Source: Tetracladium setigerum (taxonomy: Eukaryota > Ascomycota > Leotiomycetes > Helotiales). From it: DNA of 64,000 nt. The translations under genes were made by a program, and so were the position numbers. The notes under the pieces are model-generated. The model did no database searches. It saw only the letters and a program-made list of their open reading frames with translations, and had not been told where the DNA came from. How positions within the stretch are numbered: the first letter of the stretch is position 1; each line of letters opens with the position of its first letter. This document shows, piece by piece, positions 23,509-35,239 of this stretch. Where the stretch lies: positions 1,426,001 through 1,490,000 of the forward strand of contig PZJY01000010.1 in NCBI GenBank assembly GCA_031472005.1, written 5' to 3'.

Positions 23509-26297
23509 TCTCCATCTTAAATTCTTGTGGTGTCTTTTTTATCGCCGGTGGGAAACAGGATAGAACTGGTTTGGGAGTTGAAATTCGTCTGGGTCAGGGT
23601 TCTGGTCGCCTGGGCTCTCTTGTCGGATCTAGGTGGTCGAATCGAAGTTTTTGTTCTGGGTAAGGGACTGAGTTTCTCGGTCTGGTGATGGAGGTGATGG
23701 AGGAGGTGGTGGTGGAGGAGATTACCGGATGATACTGGTTGTAGATGATGGGCGATGATGGCGATGATTATGATGATGGAGATGACACTCTCTTTCTCCC
23801 GTCGGTCTCTTTCTTATTTTGTGTGTGTGTGTGCTTTGCTGGCTTATCCTTAAATAAAGGAATTCCCCACTACCTACCCTAACTCTCCTAACGATCGAGA
23901 GGATATGAAAGTAAGAAAAAATAACTATTGAAGAAAAGTCAAAATTCAAGGAGAGAAGGGGAAAAAATTAATTATTAATGGATCAGGTGATTATTCGGTG
24001 AATGTAATAAGTTTCTTACTCTCTTTAATTTTCCCTTTCGGTGGTGTGTTGTCAGTGTTTTTCTTTTGGGGGGGGGGGGGGGGGGGGGTTCCGTGGTTGG
24101 TTGTTGTTGTATCTTACAAAGTATGGTTATTTTTCCTAATGTCTTATTTTCTGGATGAGGGGGGAGGGGGCTAGGGAGTATAAGTATATACATTTAAAGA
24201 AGGGGGAGATACCTATCAAGAGAAGGGGAGAGTGAGGAGGAAAGGATAAAGTAAAATCCCAGAGAAAGAGTGAAGAAGGGCGTGTAAGTGACCGTCAAGC
24301 AGTCGTTTGTGACCCTACCTTATATTTACCACATGCATCGACTATATGGCGAAGAAAGCTAGGTAGGTAGTTATGTTGGATCTGCTGTCAAATCCTTCTA
24401 CCTACGTCTGGTTTGCCTTTGGTTTCAGTGCTTTCTTTTTAATCTTACCCAACCTAAGGTAATACTACTGTAAGATTCTTACATAGGATAGGTACTGCAT
24501 ATAGGTGCGTACCTAGGTAGGTATATACTAATACATGCTAACAAAGGGGCAGTAAAGAGATGGATATAGACCCACAGGCACAGTTACATACCTAAGGTGT
24601 CCTACTACTTCCCATTGATCTTGATCGCGGTGATATGTGAATGTGAATGTGAAGTGAGTGACATGGCTTGCAGGAAAAGCAGGAGATGGTCGATCCCCAT
24701 CACATACGCATACAGATATTACAGTACGAGCCATGGGGATTTGCAGCAACCATGTAGGTATACTGTACAATAAGACTGCATGTGCCCTTTTTTGAAAAAG
24801 TACGGTACGGTATTTCCGTGAAAGATTCATGCATAAACCTGCGTGGTGGATGCGGTGCGGTGTGGGTAATTGATGGACAGTACGTAGGTACAGAAGAGTA
24901 CAGTTGAAATTTGTTTTCTAAATTGGTTAATTACCTAAGGGAAAAGGTGACTTTCAGTAGAAAGGATACCTCGCGCTAGATGCTACAGAATTCCCAGTCT
25001 TCTTAATATATACTTTGGAGAGAAGTTTTGACTGACAGGTAGATGATGATAATGATGTTGCAGAATGGGGGTGAATCACGTGATCTTATGTTGCAATGCC
25101 ATGCTCTTCACCGTGATGACTTGCTCGCGATGGCGATAGTGCTGTAATCTGGAATAATGTAATAGTGGTGTGGGTGGGGTAGCTGATAGAACACTCACCA
25201 CATGCCTGTCCACCCATGCTCTTTGCCACGGCAGATATTCGCTGGCATTGCTTGCAGCAATATTGCATGGAAACACACATAATTTGCACAAGCCCATTCT
25301 TCCCTATCTGCAGGCTACTCGATCGCCCTCCCCCCTACAGTACAGGACAGGCCTTTTCCTGGGATTCGGTCAATTTTTATTTTATTTTTATTCTTGCGGT
25401 TTTCTGCAGAACGACAGACAGCCGCTTAAGCGGTCAGATTTATTGAATCGGTTCAGCAGAAAAGGAGAGAGAGAGTGTGTGTGACGTGGAGGCGACATTT
25501 ATTCTTTTAAGGTTCGGCAAAAGGACAAAGCTGATTGAGTTGAGTGAGTGAGGGGTGTGTGTCTGTTGATCTTGGGAGGGAGCGAATCTCACGAGAGATA
25601 TTATTTGAGAGGGCAGGAGACTGCAATACCTCCACCCACCACCACCACTTACCTACCTACCTATCTATCTTCGGAACGCACACTCTGGTCTGAGTGAGAG
25701 CCAAATACCTCGGTGAATAGCAAGACTCTATCTACACACAGGCAGATCTTTGGTTCGGAAGGATTCCAAGGACGAAGCAGAAAGACCAGACGAGAAGGGA
25801 AAAAGGGTGGGATTGGATTGGACCTGGTTTGGACTCGACTGGATTCACTGGACTGGATTGGATTTGGGATTGGATTTTGGGATTGGGAACTGGCATTGGC
25901 GGGCGAACGAACGAATCGAACGATCCACGAACCGAACCGACAGCATCAGGCGCCCTGAATGTTAACGGAAAACACACACTCATTGCCAACGCCCATACTG
26001 TACCTCCGCCTACGAAATTTGATCTGCGCCGCCGAGGACGCAAAAGTACAAAACAAAAAGGGATAATAACAGGCTTGCTTTGTGGGAAGGAAGATGCGCT
26101 GTTGATCTGGTGAACTAAGGGTTAGGAAAGATCGAATATACTACGAAACCGCAGAGAGAGATATAGACGGGGAGGACAAATTTCTGGGGTTTTGGATTCT
26201 TGCGAGGCTGCGTATATTTTCGAGTAGCAGATAGGTATCTTACCTATCTATTCACAGAGCTACGTACGACTGGGAAAATTAGTGGCAGGGAAATACG
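23509..26297. other. Intergenic between hog1 and avl9
   Basis: No gene supported. Contains GGT/GAT-rich sequence (23690-23780), a run of about 21 G (24068-24088), a cluster of CCTAGG/CCTAAGG palindromes between about 24450 and 24945 with GGTAGGTA units, and GA/GT repeats near 25470. Short open frames at 25713-26113 are G/A-rich and not protein-like. Confidence 0.55.
24068..24088. repeat. Poly-G/poly-C run of about 21 bp
   Basis: Single-base run of about 21 G on the plus strand. Its exact length is doubtful in any assembly and especially here, where shorter G/C runs appear to be miscounted. It could fold as a G-quadruplex. Confidence 0.8.
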
Positions 26298-29134
26298 ATG
26301 GAGAATATAACGACGACACAAGCGGCGGAACAACATGTGGAGGGGGTCGCTGCGGCTCCGGTGAAGGTGGAGGAGGAGAGGACGGCACAACAAGCAGAGC
26401 AAGTGGAAACTCCCCCGGTTCCTGCCACGCCTACGGCTACACCCGCCAGTCTGCTCGAAGTTAACAAGGGGGTTTTGTGCCACTGGTTACTGTGGTAGGA
26501 TTTCATCATGCTAGGTTAGTCGTCTCCTTATATTATATAGGCCCTGGGGAGGTTATGGATGCCATGGTATGATAGGAAGCTGACCAAAGATATTTGAGAC
26601 AGGGGACCAGAAGTAGAGACTTGGTTTGGAGTTGAAGAGGGTGAAGATCCGGCTCTTGATCATGGGTGGCTGCATCTTCCTTTCATGGCATTGAGTGATG
26701 GTGCCCATGCGTGAGTTTTTTGCCCTTCCTCTTGACCGACTTGCTTCAAGAAATGTAACAACTGATGAATATGAATGAAATATATAGTGCCACCGAAGAT
26801 TTCTCCTACTTCACTCTCCTCCGTCCAGCCCGCGGTAACCTACCAGCAACCTCTCTCTTCGGCATCTCCTGCACCCAGCAAATGGACGCCACACTCCTCC
26901 ACGTCCGACCAGCAGACGTAACGCGCTCCACGGTCCAAAAAGCCGTCGTCGTCATAGCAGACTCGCCGCAATTCTTTGGGATGTTGAGGGAACGATTGGG
27001 CGTGGTGACGAAAGCTTGGTTTGCGCAGAGGGAGTTTACCGATGTGGAGATCTTGAAGAGGTTCCAGGAGAGTTTGAAGGATGAGAAGGAGAGGGGTGTG
27101 GGATTGGCTGATGAGGATAGGGAGGAGTACTTGGGCATGAGTTTGAGGGAGTTGGTGAGGGAGTTTAGGTGGCAGACTCTGGTGCTCTTTAAGTGTTGTC
27201 TTTTGCAGCCGAAGGTATGTTTAAACTCGATCTGTCGAGGTATGAAGGAACTGGTTAGGAGGGTTTGCTGACAATTCATCTAGATGTTGTTCTTTGGGAC
27301 AAGGTGCGAAAGGCTGTGCATGATGCAATTCTCCCTGATATCTTTGATTCCTGGTCTCATAAGGAATTTGCAGGATTGTGCGGATCCGGAGCTGGATAAT
27401 TTTGAGAGGCAGCTGGTCAAACCTACGGATTTGAAGAGTAGTGATAGGCATTCTTTATTATCTTATATGGGTTTGCCATTGCAGATATTTGGCAAGGTAG
27501 GAAAGGTTCCCCCTTGAAATTGGCTTTGTTGACACGAACTAGGGAAGTCTCTTTGGTCCCTATACACCTTTACAACAGCTTGATGTTCTTGCCGACTTTG
27601 GAACCAAATCATATATTGTTGGCTCGACAAACTCGCTCCTCCTACAGCAGAAAGACCGGTATAGCGACATCCTCATCAACCTAGATGAAATGAGCATCAA
27701 CATCACCTCATCCTCTCTCCGTGCAGCTCTCTCCCTCTCAGTTGCCGATCGTCGGTGGATCGATTTCATAACACAATCCGTAAACGACACATGGGATGAA
27801 GCTAATCCCGGCCGTCCCAAAACCATGGGTTATGTCGGCTCAGAAGAATTCATCCGTCTCCAATTCGAAGAATATCTTCTCTCCCTCCTCTCCTCCGTCA
27901 AATGTCACAACTATCTACTCCACCACGCCAACAACCCCAACATCAAACTCCCCAAGTCGAAGGCGACCCCGCCAACGACTTCGGAACCGACTGGATCGAA
28001 GCCTGGTCCCGCTCCGAGAACTACCGGATCTGGGACCGCTACACAGAAAGCCATCTCTTCGACATTGTCGAGCCAAAACACCCCTGTGCAGGCGGTTTGA
28101 CCATCGACGATGTGCAGCGACGAATGATGGAGCAGGTCAAGGAATATGGCCTTGACGAGCGATTCGCAACAGGCAAGGAAGTGCTCGGTCGAAATCTGCA
28201 AGCGGGGAAGGAGAAAGCGAGTACGGTATTCAATAGACTCTACGCGGATATGGAAGCACTGCGTGAATCGCAGCGGCGGAAAAACGAAGAACATAAGCGT
28301 GAAGCTGAGAGGAATGGTAGCACGAGCCCCGGCTTTCAGAGACACGATGTCAATGGCGCGAAACAGACTGTGCAGAGTGTAGGCAGTAAAGCAGGAGCGT
28401 ACCTAGGCAGTTGGGGAACCTGGGTCGGTGAGAAACGCAAGACTGGATGGGGGAGGAGCACATCTAGTGGTGGTGGAGGACAACAACAAATCCAACCCCC
28501 AAAGAAAGAAAACAACCGCCACTCAATCCTACCGAGCCGCACCGACGAGAAAGTCATCGTGCGACCGCGCACACAAGAGAGCTTCGAAGAAGCCATTTTC
28601 GACGCCGAGCTACACGCCAAACACGTCGTGGATGGACAGATTACCAAGGTCGAGCTCCCGCTAGGAAGCCCGGCTCTGTCTGTTGATGGTGGGAATCCGA
28701 GGAGGTTAAGTGGTGTTTCCAGGTTTCGTGAGGAGATGGATTCGCCTGTGGAGTTGAAGAGTACCATGCCGATTTTAAATGCTACGCTCAGCCCTAGCCC
28801 GAGTAGTAACCATCAGACTTCGAGATTGGAAGCGGCGAAATTACCTACGCCTGTTTCTGTAGCTGTGGCAAAAGAAGAAGAGAAGACTGCTGCTCCGGTG
28901 CCGACGGCGTCGGGGGAAAGGAAGTCGGAAGAAGAAGAGGAGGAGAGACAGAAACCGGTTGATCTTGCAGCAGCACTTGAGCCCGCTAATCCATGGGCTT
29001 CTTCTTCTGCGAGTGAAGAAAGCGCAGAGCAGCAACTCGAGATAGAGAAGAAGATGAAGAAGGAGGAGCAGGAGAATAATGAGATTAAGAGGAAATCGGT
29101 GGCGGAAGCTGTTGCTACGCCTATCTCTCCGTAG
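26298..29134 (+). CDS. avl9: Avl9-family late secretory pathway protein, two frameshifts
   Basis: Avl9 proteins (DENN-like fold) act in late exocytic transport at the Golgi. Exons 26298-26514, 26603-26710, 26788-27214, 27284-27496 and 27543-29134; 2557 nt as given and 2559 with two bases restored, 852 residues. The start MENITTTQAAEQ is followed by an acidic Ala/Glu/Pro leader, then the Avl9 core: GFHHAR, GPEVETWFGVEEGEDPALDH, HLPFMALSDGAHA, TEDFSYFTLLR and MLFFGTRCERLCMMQFSLI. The C-terminal third is low-complexity Lys/Glu/Ser. Two G/C runs are one base short: G5 at 26468-26472 (separates the leader from GFVPLVTVVGFHHAR) and C4 at 27950-27953 (separates NPNIKLP from VEGDPANDFGTDWIEAW). The second ORF therefore looks like a separate gene but is the same protein. 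Family assignment rests on the conserved core; leader and tail are variable. Confidence 0.9.
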
Positions 29135-30401
29135 GTAGGTAGGTAGTAACAAAACTGCTTGCTCTGCGTCCTTTTTTATTTCTACTCTTTTTTTGGGTTG
29201 GAAGGGGCTTCCGGCATTTTATCCTCCTGGCAATGGAAAATGGCATGAAATGAAATGGGATTGATGACAATTTGTCTATTTCCATGCTAGATTTTCACGC
29301 GATGTTTTTTGCTTCTTCGTCTGCTCCTCTTTCTCCTTTATATATATAGTATAAGTATAGCATAAAACATGGCTGGGACTAGCAAAGCATAAGTAGTGTT
29401 ACGTGAGCATGATAATTTTGGGGGCGTGGTTTTTTCTTCGTCTTTGCGATGGCTTGCCTTCTTTTTGCTTTCGTGGGGATTATGAATGAATGTGATGGAT
29501 GGGGTAGATGAGGTAGGATCGATGAGATGGGGTGGGGTGAATGGATGGGATGGTGAGATCGATGGTGTTCTGGGGAAGAATTTAATATAGGAGAGATGTG
29601 GAAGGGAAAGTAGGGAGAAGGTGGCGAAGTTGAAAGGGGAAGAGTGGAAAGAGAGAAGGGAAGGAAAGGAAAGGAAAGGACCGTTGGTTTGGTTGATAAT
29701 GAGCGAGAGGTTGATACCTGAGCGGATGGATGGATGGATGAATGAATGGATGGATGGATGAAGAAATGAGCACGAGAATGAGCATGAGAATGAGCATGAG
29801 CATGAGAATGAGTATAAGAATGGGAATTATGAGCATTATAAGAATGGATAATAGGCACAAATATATATATATCTAATTTTGAACTGGATGTAGTAAGTCT
29901 TACATATACAATTTCCTTGTTTTCTTTCCATGTGCTTTTACTAGGTAAGTTGATGTAACAGTTGTCTTTGAAGGTAATTGTCGAGAATGCATATTTTTTG
30001 GGTCGAAAGCGACGAGGCTAGATAGGTAGAAATTTAGAATAGGGTGATAATTTTATGAGCATGTTGTCTTTGGCTGCAAAATATGGCTGTTGACTTGAGA
30101 CGACTTTTGTTTGTATAGTAAGAATGAAAGCATGCGTTTTTGGTTCTAGTCTTTCAATACAGTGTAGGGCGTGGAGTAGATTGTTAATTGCACTTCTAAT
30201 GTTTTAAAGCTTTTTCACGCAACAAAAAGGGTAGATGATTGGAATTGGTTATCTTTATCAATTTTGATTTCCATATTGGTATACAGGAGGCATCGATTAT
30301 CCATCCCAAGCCATAATAAGCCATCTAACGCCGTCGCAAATATGCTAATCAAAGTCGAACGCGTCAAGTCGAACAAAAAGGACAACACGTTTTGTCCGCA
30401 T
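29135..30401. other. Intergenic between convergent avl9 and krr1
   Basis: Shared 3' region of two convergent genes. It holds the ATGG repeats and 6/12-bp minisatellite described separately, GGAAA repeats at 29657-29680 and T-rich segments. No gene supported; the long frames on the minus strand at 29379-29860 are made of these repeats. Confidence 0.6.
29723..29825. repeat. ATGG microsatellite followed by a GAGCAT/GAGAAT minisatellite
   Basis: About ten GATG/AATG units (29727-29765) run into alternating GAGCATGAGAAT-type hexamers to about 29820. Both read as open frames by chance because they lack stop codons on the minus strand. Confidence 0.75.
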
Positions 30402-31494
30402 CTATTCCTCCGTCTCAACATCCTTGCTCTTCTTCTTTTTCTTCTTCTCTCGCTTGATCTCATCTCCATTCTCATCAAACTCTCTCGTCCTCTTTTCTTC
30501 TTCTTCTCCCCGTCTTCCTTCGGCGCCTCAAACTCCTTCTCCCGCTCCCTCAACTTCTCCACCTTCTTCTCTTTCTGCTTCTCCACCCTCTCTTCACGCG
30601 CAGCCCTCTCCTTAGCCTGCTTGCCCAAGAAGTACTCTCCACTCTCAATCTGGAGATCCACCTTACTCTTCTCCTGTTGTGGTGGGAAGGGCGTGTAGAC
30701 CTTCTTGCTCTTATCCGTAACATTAAGCGGCACTCTCCTTTTACTCAAGTTCCTCTTCTTGAAATGCGGCAAGAATCTATCCCAACTCTCGCCCGCTAAC
30801 TCCGGATCCTTCGCCAGCTCTCGCTTGATCATGAGTTCCTTGATATGGTAAATTGGATGGATATTCGCCATGCAATCCTCAATAATGCGACGGACTTCCT
30901 TAAGTCCCTTGTACGGCCCCATGGCTGACACCGTATTTCCCTGCACCAGCAAGTAGCACTCGGTGAGCAATTCCAGGGCTTTCAGTGTCGTTCCATTCGG
31001 CCCCAATATGCGCTGTCGTCGCTTCACGAAGCGTTCTTTATTCCGGACCAGGTTTCGGATCTTGACGACATCGCAGGCAATTCCATCTTCAAGGATCTTG
31101 ATGGCTTGAGGAGCAGGCACGCTACGCGCGAGGAGCTTGATGAGGTCGCGGGCGTTGAGAATGGCGGCTGGGTCGTAGGTCTTTCGCGTGGTCTTGACTG
31201 TCATGGAACCCTCCACTAAATCGAGCGTGCAGGCCACGCCGTATTTCTCGAGGGAGCGAGTGATGAGCGGCCAGGCTTCGCGCAGGTAGACCTCGCGGTA
31301 TTTGGGGAAGAGAGTTGCAAAGGAGGATTCTTCGGTGAAGGTACCGCCGACATTATCTTCGGGTTTGAAAGCTTCAATCTGGGTGGAATTAGTTTTTCAA
31401 TTCCTTTTGATTTGGGGATAGGATGTGTGCTTGCCTTCCATTTGTCAATGTCCTCAGTGTCCCAAGGTTTGTCAACATTGTGGGTTGAAGGCAT
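30402..31494 (-). CDS. krr1: KRR1 small-subunit processome component, frameshift near C-terminus
   Basis: Nucleolar KH-type RNA-binding protein needed for 18S rRNA processing and 40S assembly. Exons 31494-31435 and 31378-30402; 1038 nt with one base restored, 345 residues, the family length. The intron has a GC donor (GCAAGC) and a CCCAG acceptor; no GT donor is available there, and the junction DKWK/IEAFKPEDN matches the family. Conserved segments: ESSFATLFPKYREVYLREAW, CDVVKIRNL, RRQRILGPNGTTLKALELL and QGNTVSAMGPYKGLKEVRR. The Lys/Glu-rich tail loses frame at a C4 run (30508-30511, plus strand). Restored, it reads KRTREFDENGDEIKREKKKK and stops at 30402; unrestored, it runs on to 30215 with an aberrant tail. 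Confidence 0.94.
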
Positions 31495-33264
31495 CTTGAG
31501 TTTTGGTGGTGGGGTTGTCAACTGCTGAGATTTGAAAGTCAAAAAAAGTTTTGGAGCTTGAGAAAAGTGCAGTATTGGCATTGGGGTCTGCTCGCTGGCT
31601 GCCGTATTATGTCTTGGCCATCACGTGCCCTCGAAGTGACCAAAATGGGTCCGGGTCTGGGTGTTTTGAAAACAATCTCATAGAGTTTGATGGTCAGAAC
31701 AATGATGCGCTGTGGACGATTTGGAGCTCAACCTTTTTGCATTTATTTATTTATCAGTTCACGCCAACCAGTGGCTTGATCTCTCCTTCAAAGTCGTTGC
31801 AGGCTCTCGCTCTTCCGACACTTTCTCCACATTTGCATCATTGACAATCCCCCAATTTCCCGACCGAAATTTCTCCAGACCCAGACTTACGGAATTGGGC
31901 TCCTCTCCCTCTCAGGGGAGGGTTCAAGCCGACGTGGCATCGCCGGCTTTCAGCCTTGTTGTGCCCCGGACGAGCCTGGCTGGCTGGCTTTTTCATGTTT
32001 ATCTCGACCCTAACCGCGGATCGTTAGGGCTGTTTCCGGTGTCAAAACAATGAGCATGGTTCCTTTCTGCAGCGTTATCAATCAGATTTTTGTGAAAATC
32101 CAAAAGCAATATGTTCAGGCATCTATTGAAATTCCAGAAGAAGCATGGCAAGCCATGATCATTGTTGTTTCTCACACCGCAAGTTTTTTGCTTTGGATGG
32201 TCTGGAGAGTCTTGTCTGGATGGATGGACTGAATGGTATGGATAGGTGTACTGACTGTAGTATAGATGGAGCTCTCGAGGTCTGTAATTTGAATCCATTT
32301 GCAGTGTCTGGATACTTTGGATACCTTGGATGCTTCCTTGTTGAGATGGTTGGGAACACCAGAGACACCGCAAGCCATAGAAACTTATTTGGCTGGGAGA
32401 TCTTGTCCAACACAAGCGCCTCAGATATTCATCGACGCCCCCAGATCTTGTGCAAAGTATGAAATTGATGGATGGATGAAGCTCGTCGAAGTAAATAAAG
32501 AAGAAACGGCCAGCTGTGAAATGAAGGACAGCGGATCATAATTGTGCCTCGATTTAACCAACTGGCTCTTTCTGAGCTCTTCATTTCACCTACAGCATTC
32601 TTGCATGGGTTTACAAATGACCCATTCATTCCATTGGAGTCTCCAGGCAGAATTGTGCATTTCTGACCTTGCAGCAAGCTCTCTTTTAATAGATCGCGCG
32701 CTACGATAAGGGGTGCCCGTGTGGTGGCCCCATCCATTCAGGAACCAAATCTTCTCTCTCTCTCTCCCCATCATCTTCAATTCCGTTTCTACTACTTCCA
32801 TGATTTACCAGTTGTAACACCCATACGCTCCTTTTATTGTATACCAGAGCTCAGCTCTAGATCCATCGAGTCACTCGTTTGTTCGTGCCCAGAAGAATTC
32901 TTTTACACTTTCGTTGCAGATTCAATTCGAAATAATTACCTCTCCTTTTCTACCTACAGACTCAGCTTCCATTGTCGTACCAGACAGCTCTTCACGATAT
33001 ATCACTACTAGAGAAAGACGATTTCTTCACTTCACGATACAGTTTCGCAGTAGAACATACCGCTATACCCTAATTTCCCCCTCAGACATCTCAGGGTCTG
33101 CAGCTTCATCGTGTTCCTCGTGGACGCGATTTTAATTCCTCCCTTTTCCAACCGCAACCACGGCTTCCACACTCGCTCGATACGGGGCCCAGCCCATCGA
33201 TCACCGACAAGCGCCCTCGAGAGAACGGCCTCGAGATCTGACTGTGTTCAAGACAGCTCCTCAG
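31495..33264. other. Divergent promoter region between krr1 and the AreB-like gene
   Basis: About 1.8 kb without a supportable gene. From about 32740 to 33264 the plus strand is T/C-rich and probably forms the leader of the GATA-factor mRNA. Antiparallel small frames at 32000-32540 overlap in several frames and look non-coding. Confidence 0.55.
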
Positions 33265-35239
33265 ATGGAGGATGGGAGGCATTCTTTACCGCCCATAGAT
33301 CCCATCTCCCGCCCATCCTCGACCTCAACACAGCATTCCTCGATTCACCACACCGCTTCACTGCCTCAGTTACCCGGTCTTTCAGCACTTGCAAATCTAG
33401 CTTCTTCGTCGAATTCTCCGCAGATAAGGTACGTTTGGATTTATATTTGGAGCTGTGCTTGGGTGGCAAATGGCGGGGAAGCAATGCTTGTGTCTGTGTG
33501 AAAGGGGCGAGAAGCAGGAGCCAGATGGATGCAACCTCGAATTTTGTCTTGAACCATGGGGAGGGACGCGTGGTAATGAGATATTGTCGAGCTCAGGCTT
33601 CCTTCTGGAATTTTGTCATGGGAATCTAAGACAGCCACTGCACGTTCCTGAAGTCCGCATCCAAGACAAGTTTGAGGATGGATCGCTGGGTTTTCGAAGC
33701 GCTATGAGCCTTCCACGGCCTACAAGGATTGTCTCTCTGGAAGTTGTCTGGGTATCTGAATGGGAGGATGGCATCTATTCTTCGTTTTGGCCTGCGGAGT
33801 GCAGTTCTCGAGAGAGTTTTTTGCATGCGTAAAAGCTAACAAACTTCCTCCAGATCATATAATATTTCAACAAGTTCATTGAGCTTTGCAACATCTTCGC
33901 CGTCCGCAACCACTGGAGGGGGCCATAGTAATTCTCCAGTACGTTTTTTTTTCAATCATATCGATCTGCCTTTCACATTTTCATCGCCTTCTTTTGTTCA
34001 TCCTGTCTCCTTCGACCCATGCAATACATCATTGCGCAGTCATGGCATCCTACTGCAAGACGACGTGGGATCTGTGTGATCACCCCCTTCTCTTTTTTTT
34101 TTTTATCTACCTCGCAAGCAATCAAAGAAAGAAGGATTTATCCTCCCTATGTTTGCAAACATTCACGCTCCCAAGCAAGGCAAGTGCCCTCATTGGCTGT
34201 AGCCGCCGGTGGCATCGAGAGGGCTTGGCATGTTCCATTATCGCAATTTTTCTACCCTGATAAGATTGTAATCGATAAACATCCATCTCACGACCCAACC
34301 ATCCGCAAAATGTCGGCCACCATGTCTAACGAGAATACGCAGCCAACATGCCAGAATTGCGCGACGTCGACAACCCCGCTATGGCGACGCGATGAGATCG
34401 GCTCAGTGCTGTGCAACGCCTGTGGCCTGTTCTTGAAACTCCATGGCCGTCCTCGGCCGATAAGCCTCAAGACAGATGTCATCAAGAGTCGCAATCGTGT
34501 TAAAAGCTCGGGCGCTGGCCAGCAGATGAAGAAGAAGGTCAGTAATAGCATTGGAACGTTGTGGTGTTGAGATTTGGCAGGCGCTGACCCATTCTTGCAG
34601 AGCGTCTTCGACTCCAATGGCCTCGACCAAGCGCGGTCGCAAGGAGGGACACCACCACCTGGCCATATGATACAACATCGAAGAACTTCAGGAAAATCTG
34701 CGAATGGTCAATCCGATGGGTCAAACTCTCCCATATCTCGAACTGCGACCCCCTCGATGTACGGCAATCTGCTCCCTCCCTCGTTCAACGGCCATCTGGA
34801 GGATCATTACAATCACCACTCCCCTTCACTTCCTCCTCTGCACCACATCCGTCAACCCTCACCTGGTCGTTCAGCCTCCCCATTGAATGGCCACCACGGA
34901 CTCGAGGTTCCTCAGACCTACGAACAGCTTATCGCACAAAACTCTTCGCTGAAGACGCGTGTGAGCGAACTCGAAGTTATCAATGAACTTTTTCGAGGCC
35001 GGGTCACTCAACTGGAACAGGACGAGGCAAATGCGCGCCGGGGAGAGGAGATGCGTCGCGAATCGGAAACGAATCTCATGCAACGATTGGAGGAGTCACA
35101 ACGTCGAGAGAACCAACTCAAGCATCGTCTCGACGACTTGGAGAGAGAATACGGCGAAAGCATGAACGACGGTCCTCCAGCTAAGAAGATCCGTGTCTCG
35201 GACATCGTTGGTGAAAGCGATCAGAAATCCAGCGACTGA
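33265..35239 (+). CDS. areB: GATA zinc-finger factor with C-terminal coiled coil (AreB/NreB/ASD-4 type)
   Basis: Nuclear GATA-binding protein; members of this subclass oppose or modulate AreA in nitrogen control and affect development. The single GATA finger is CQNCATSTTPLWRRDE followed by VLCNACGLFLKLHGRPRP and a basic tail (DVIKSRNRVK). The last 90 residues form a leucine-rich coiled coil (from about TYEQLIAQNSSLKTRVSELE onward), which separates AreB-type from AreA-type factors. Clear exons: 33265-33428, 33854-33938 (together 83 codons, GRHSLPPIDPI to GGGHSNSP), a finger exon ending at 34537, and 34601-35239. The start of the finger exon is uncertain: acceptors at 34038/34039 or 34264/34265 both keep frame, and an internal ATG at 34322 in a CCACCATG context could start a short form. 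Finger and coiled coil are certain; the N-terminal layout is not. Confidence 0.9.

Noticed and set aside
27902..29134. Separate 410-residue gene
   Set aside because: It is the continuation of avl9 after a one-base break; its first residues overlap the upstream Avl9 frame and its conserved part belongs to the same family.
29379..29860. 159-codon minus-strand frame rich in His/Ser
   Set aside because: Produced by the ATGG and GAGCAT repeats, which lack stops in several frames.
34019..34262. Coding sequence directly upstream of the GATA finger exon
   Set aside because: The frame is open but includes a Phe-rich T-run translation and no conserved motif; kept only as a possible alternative exon.
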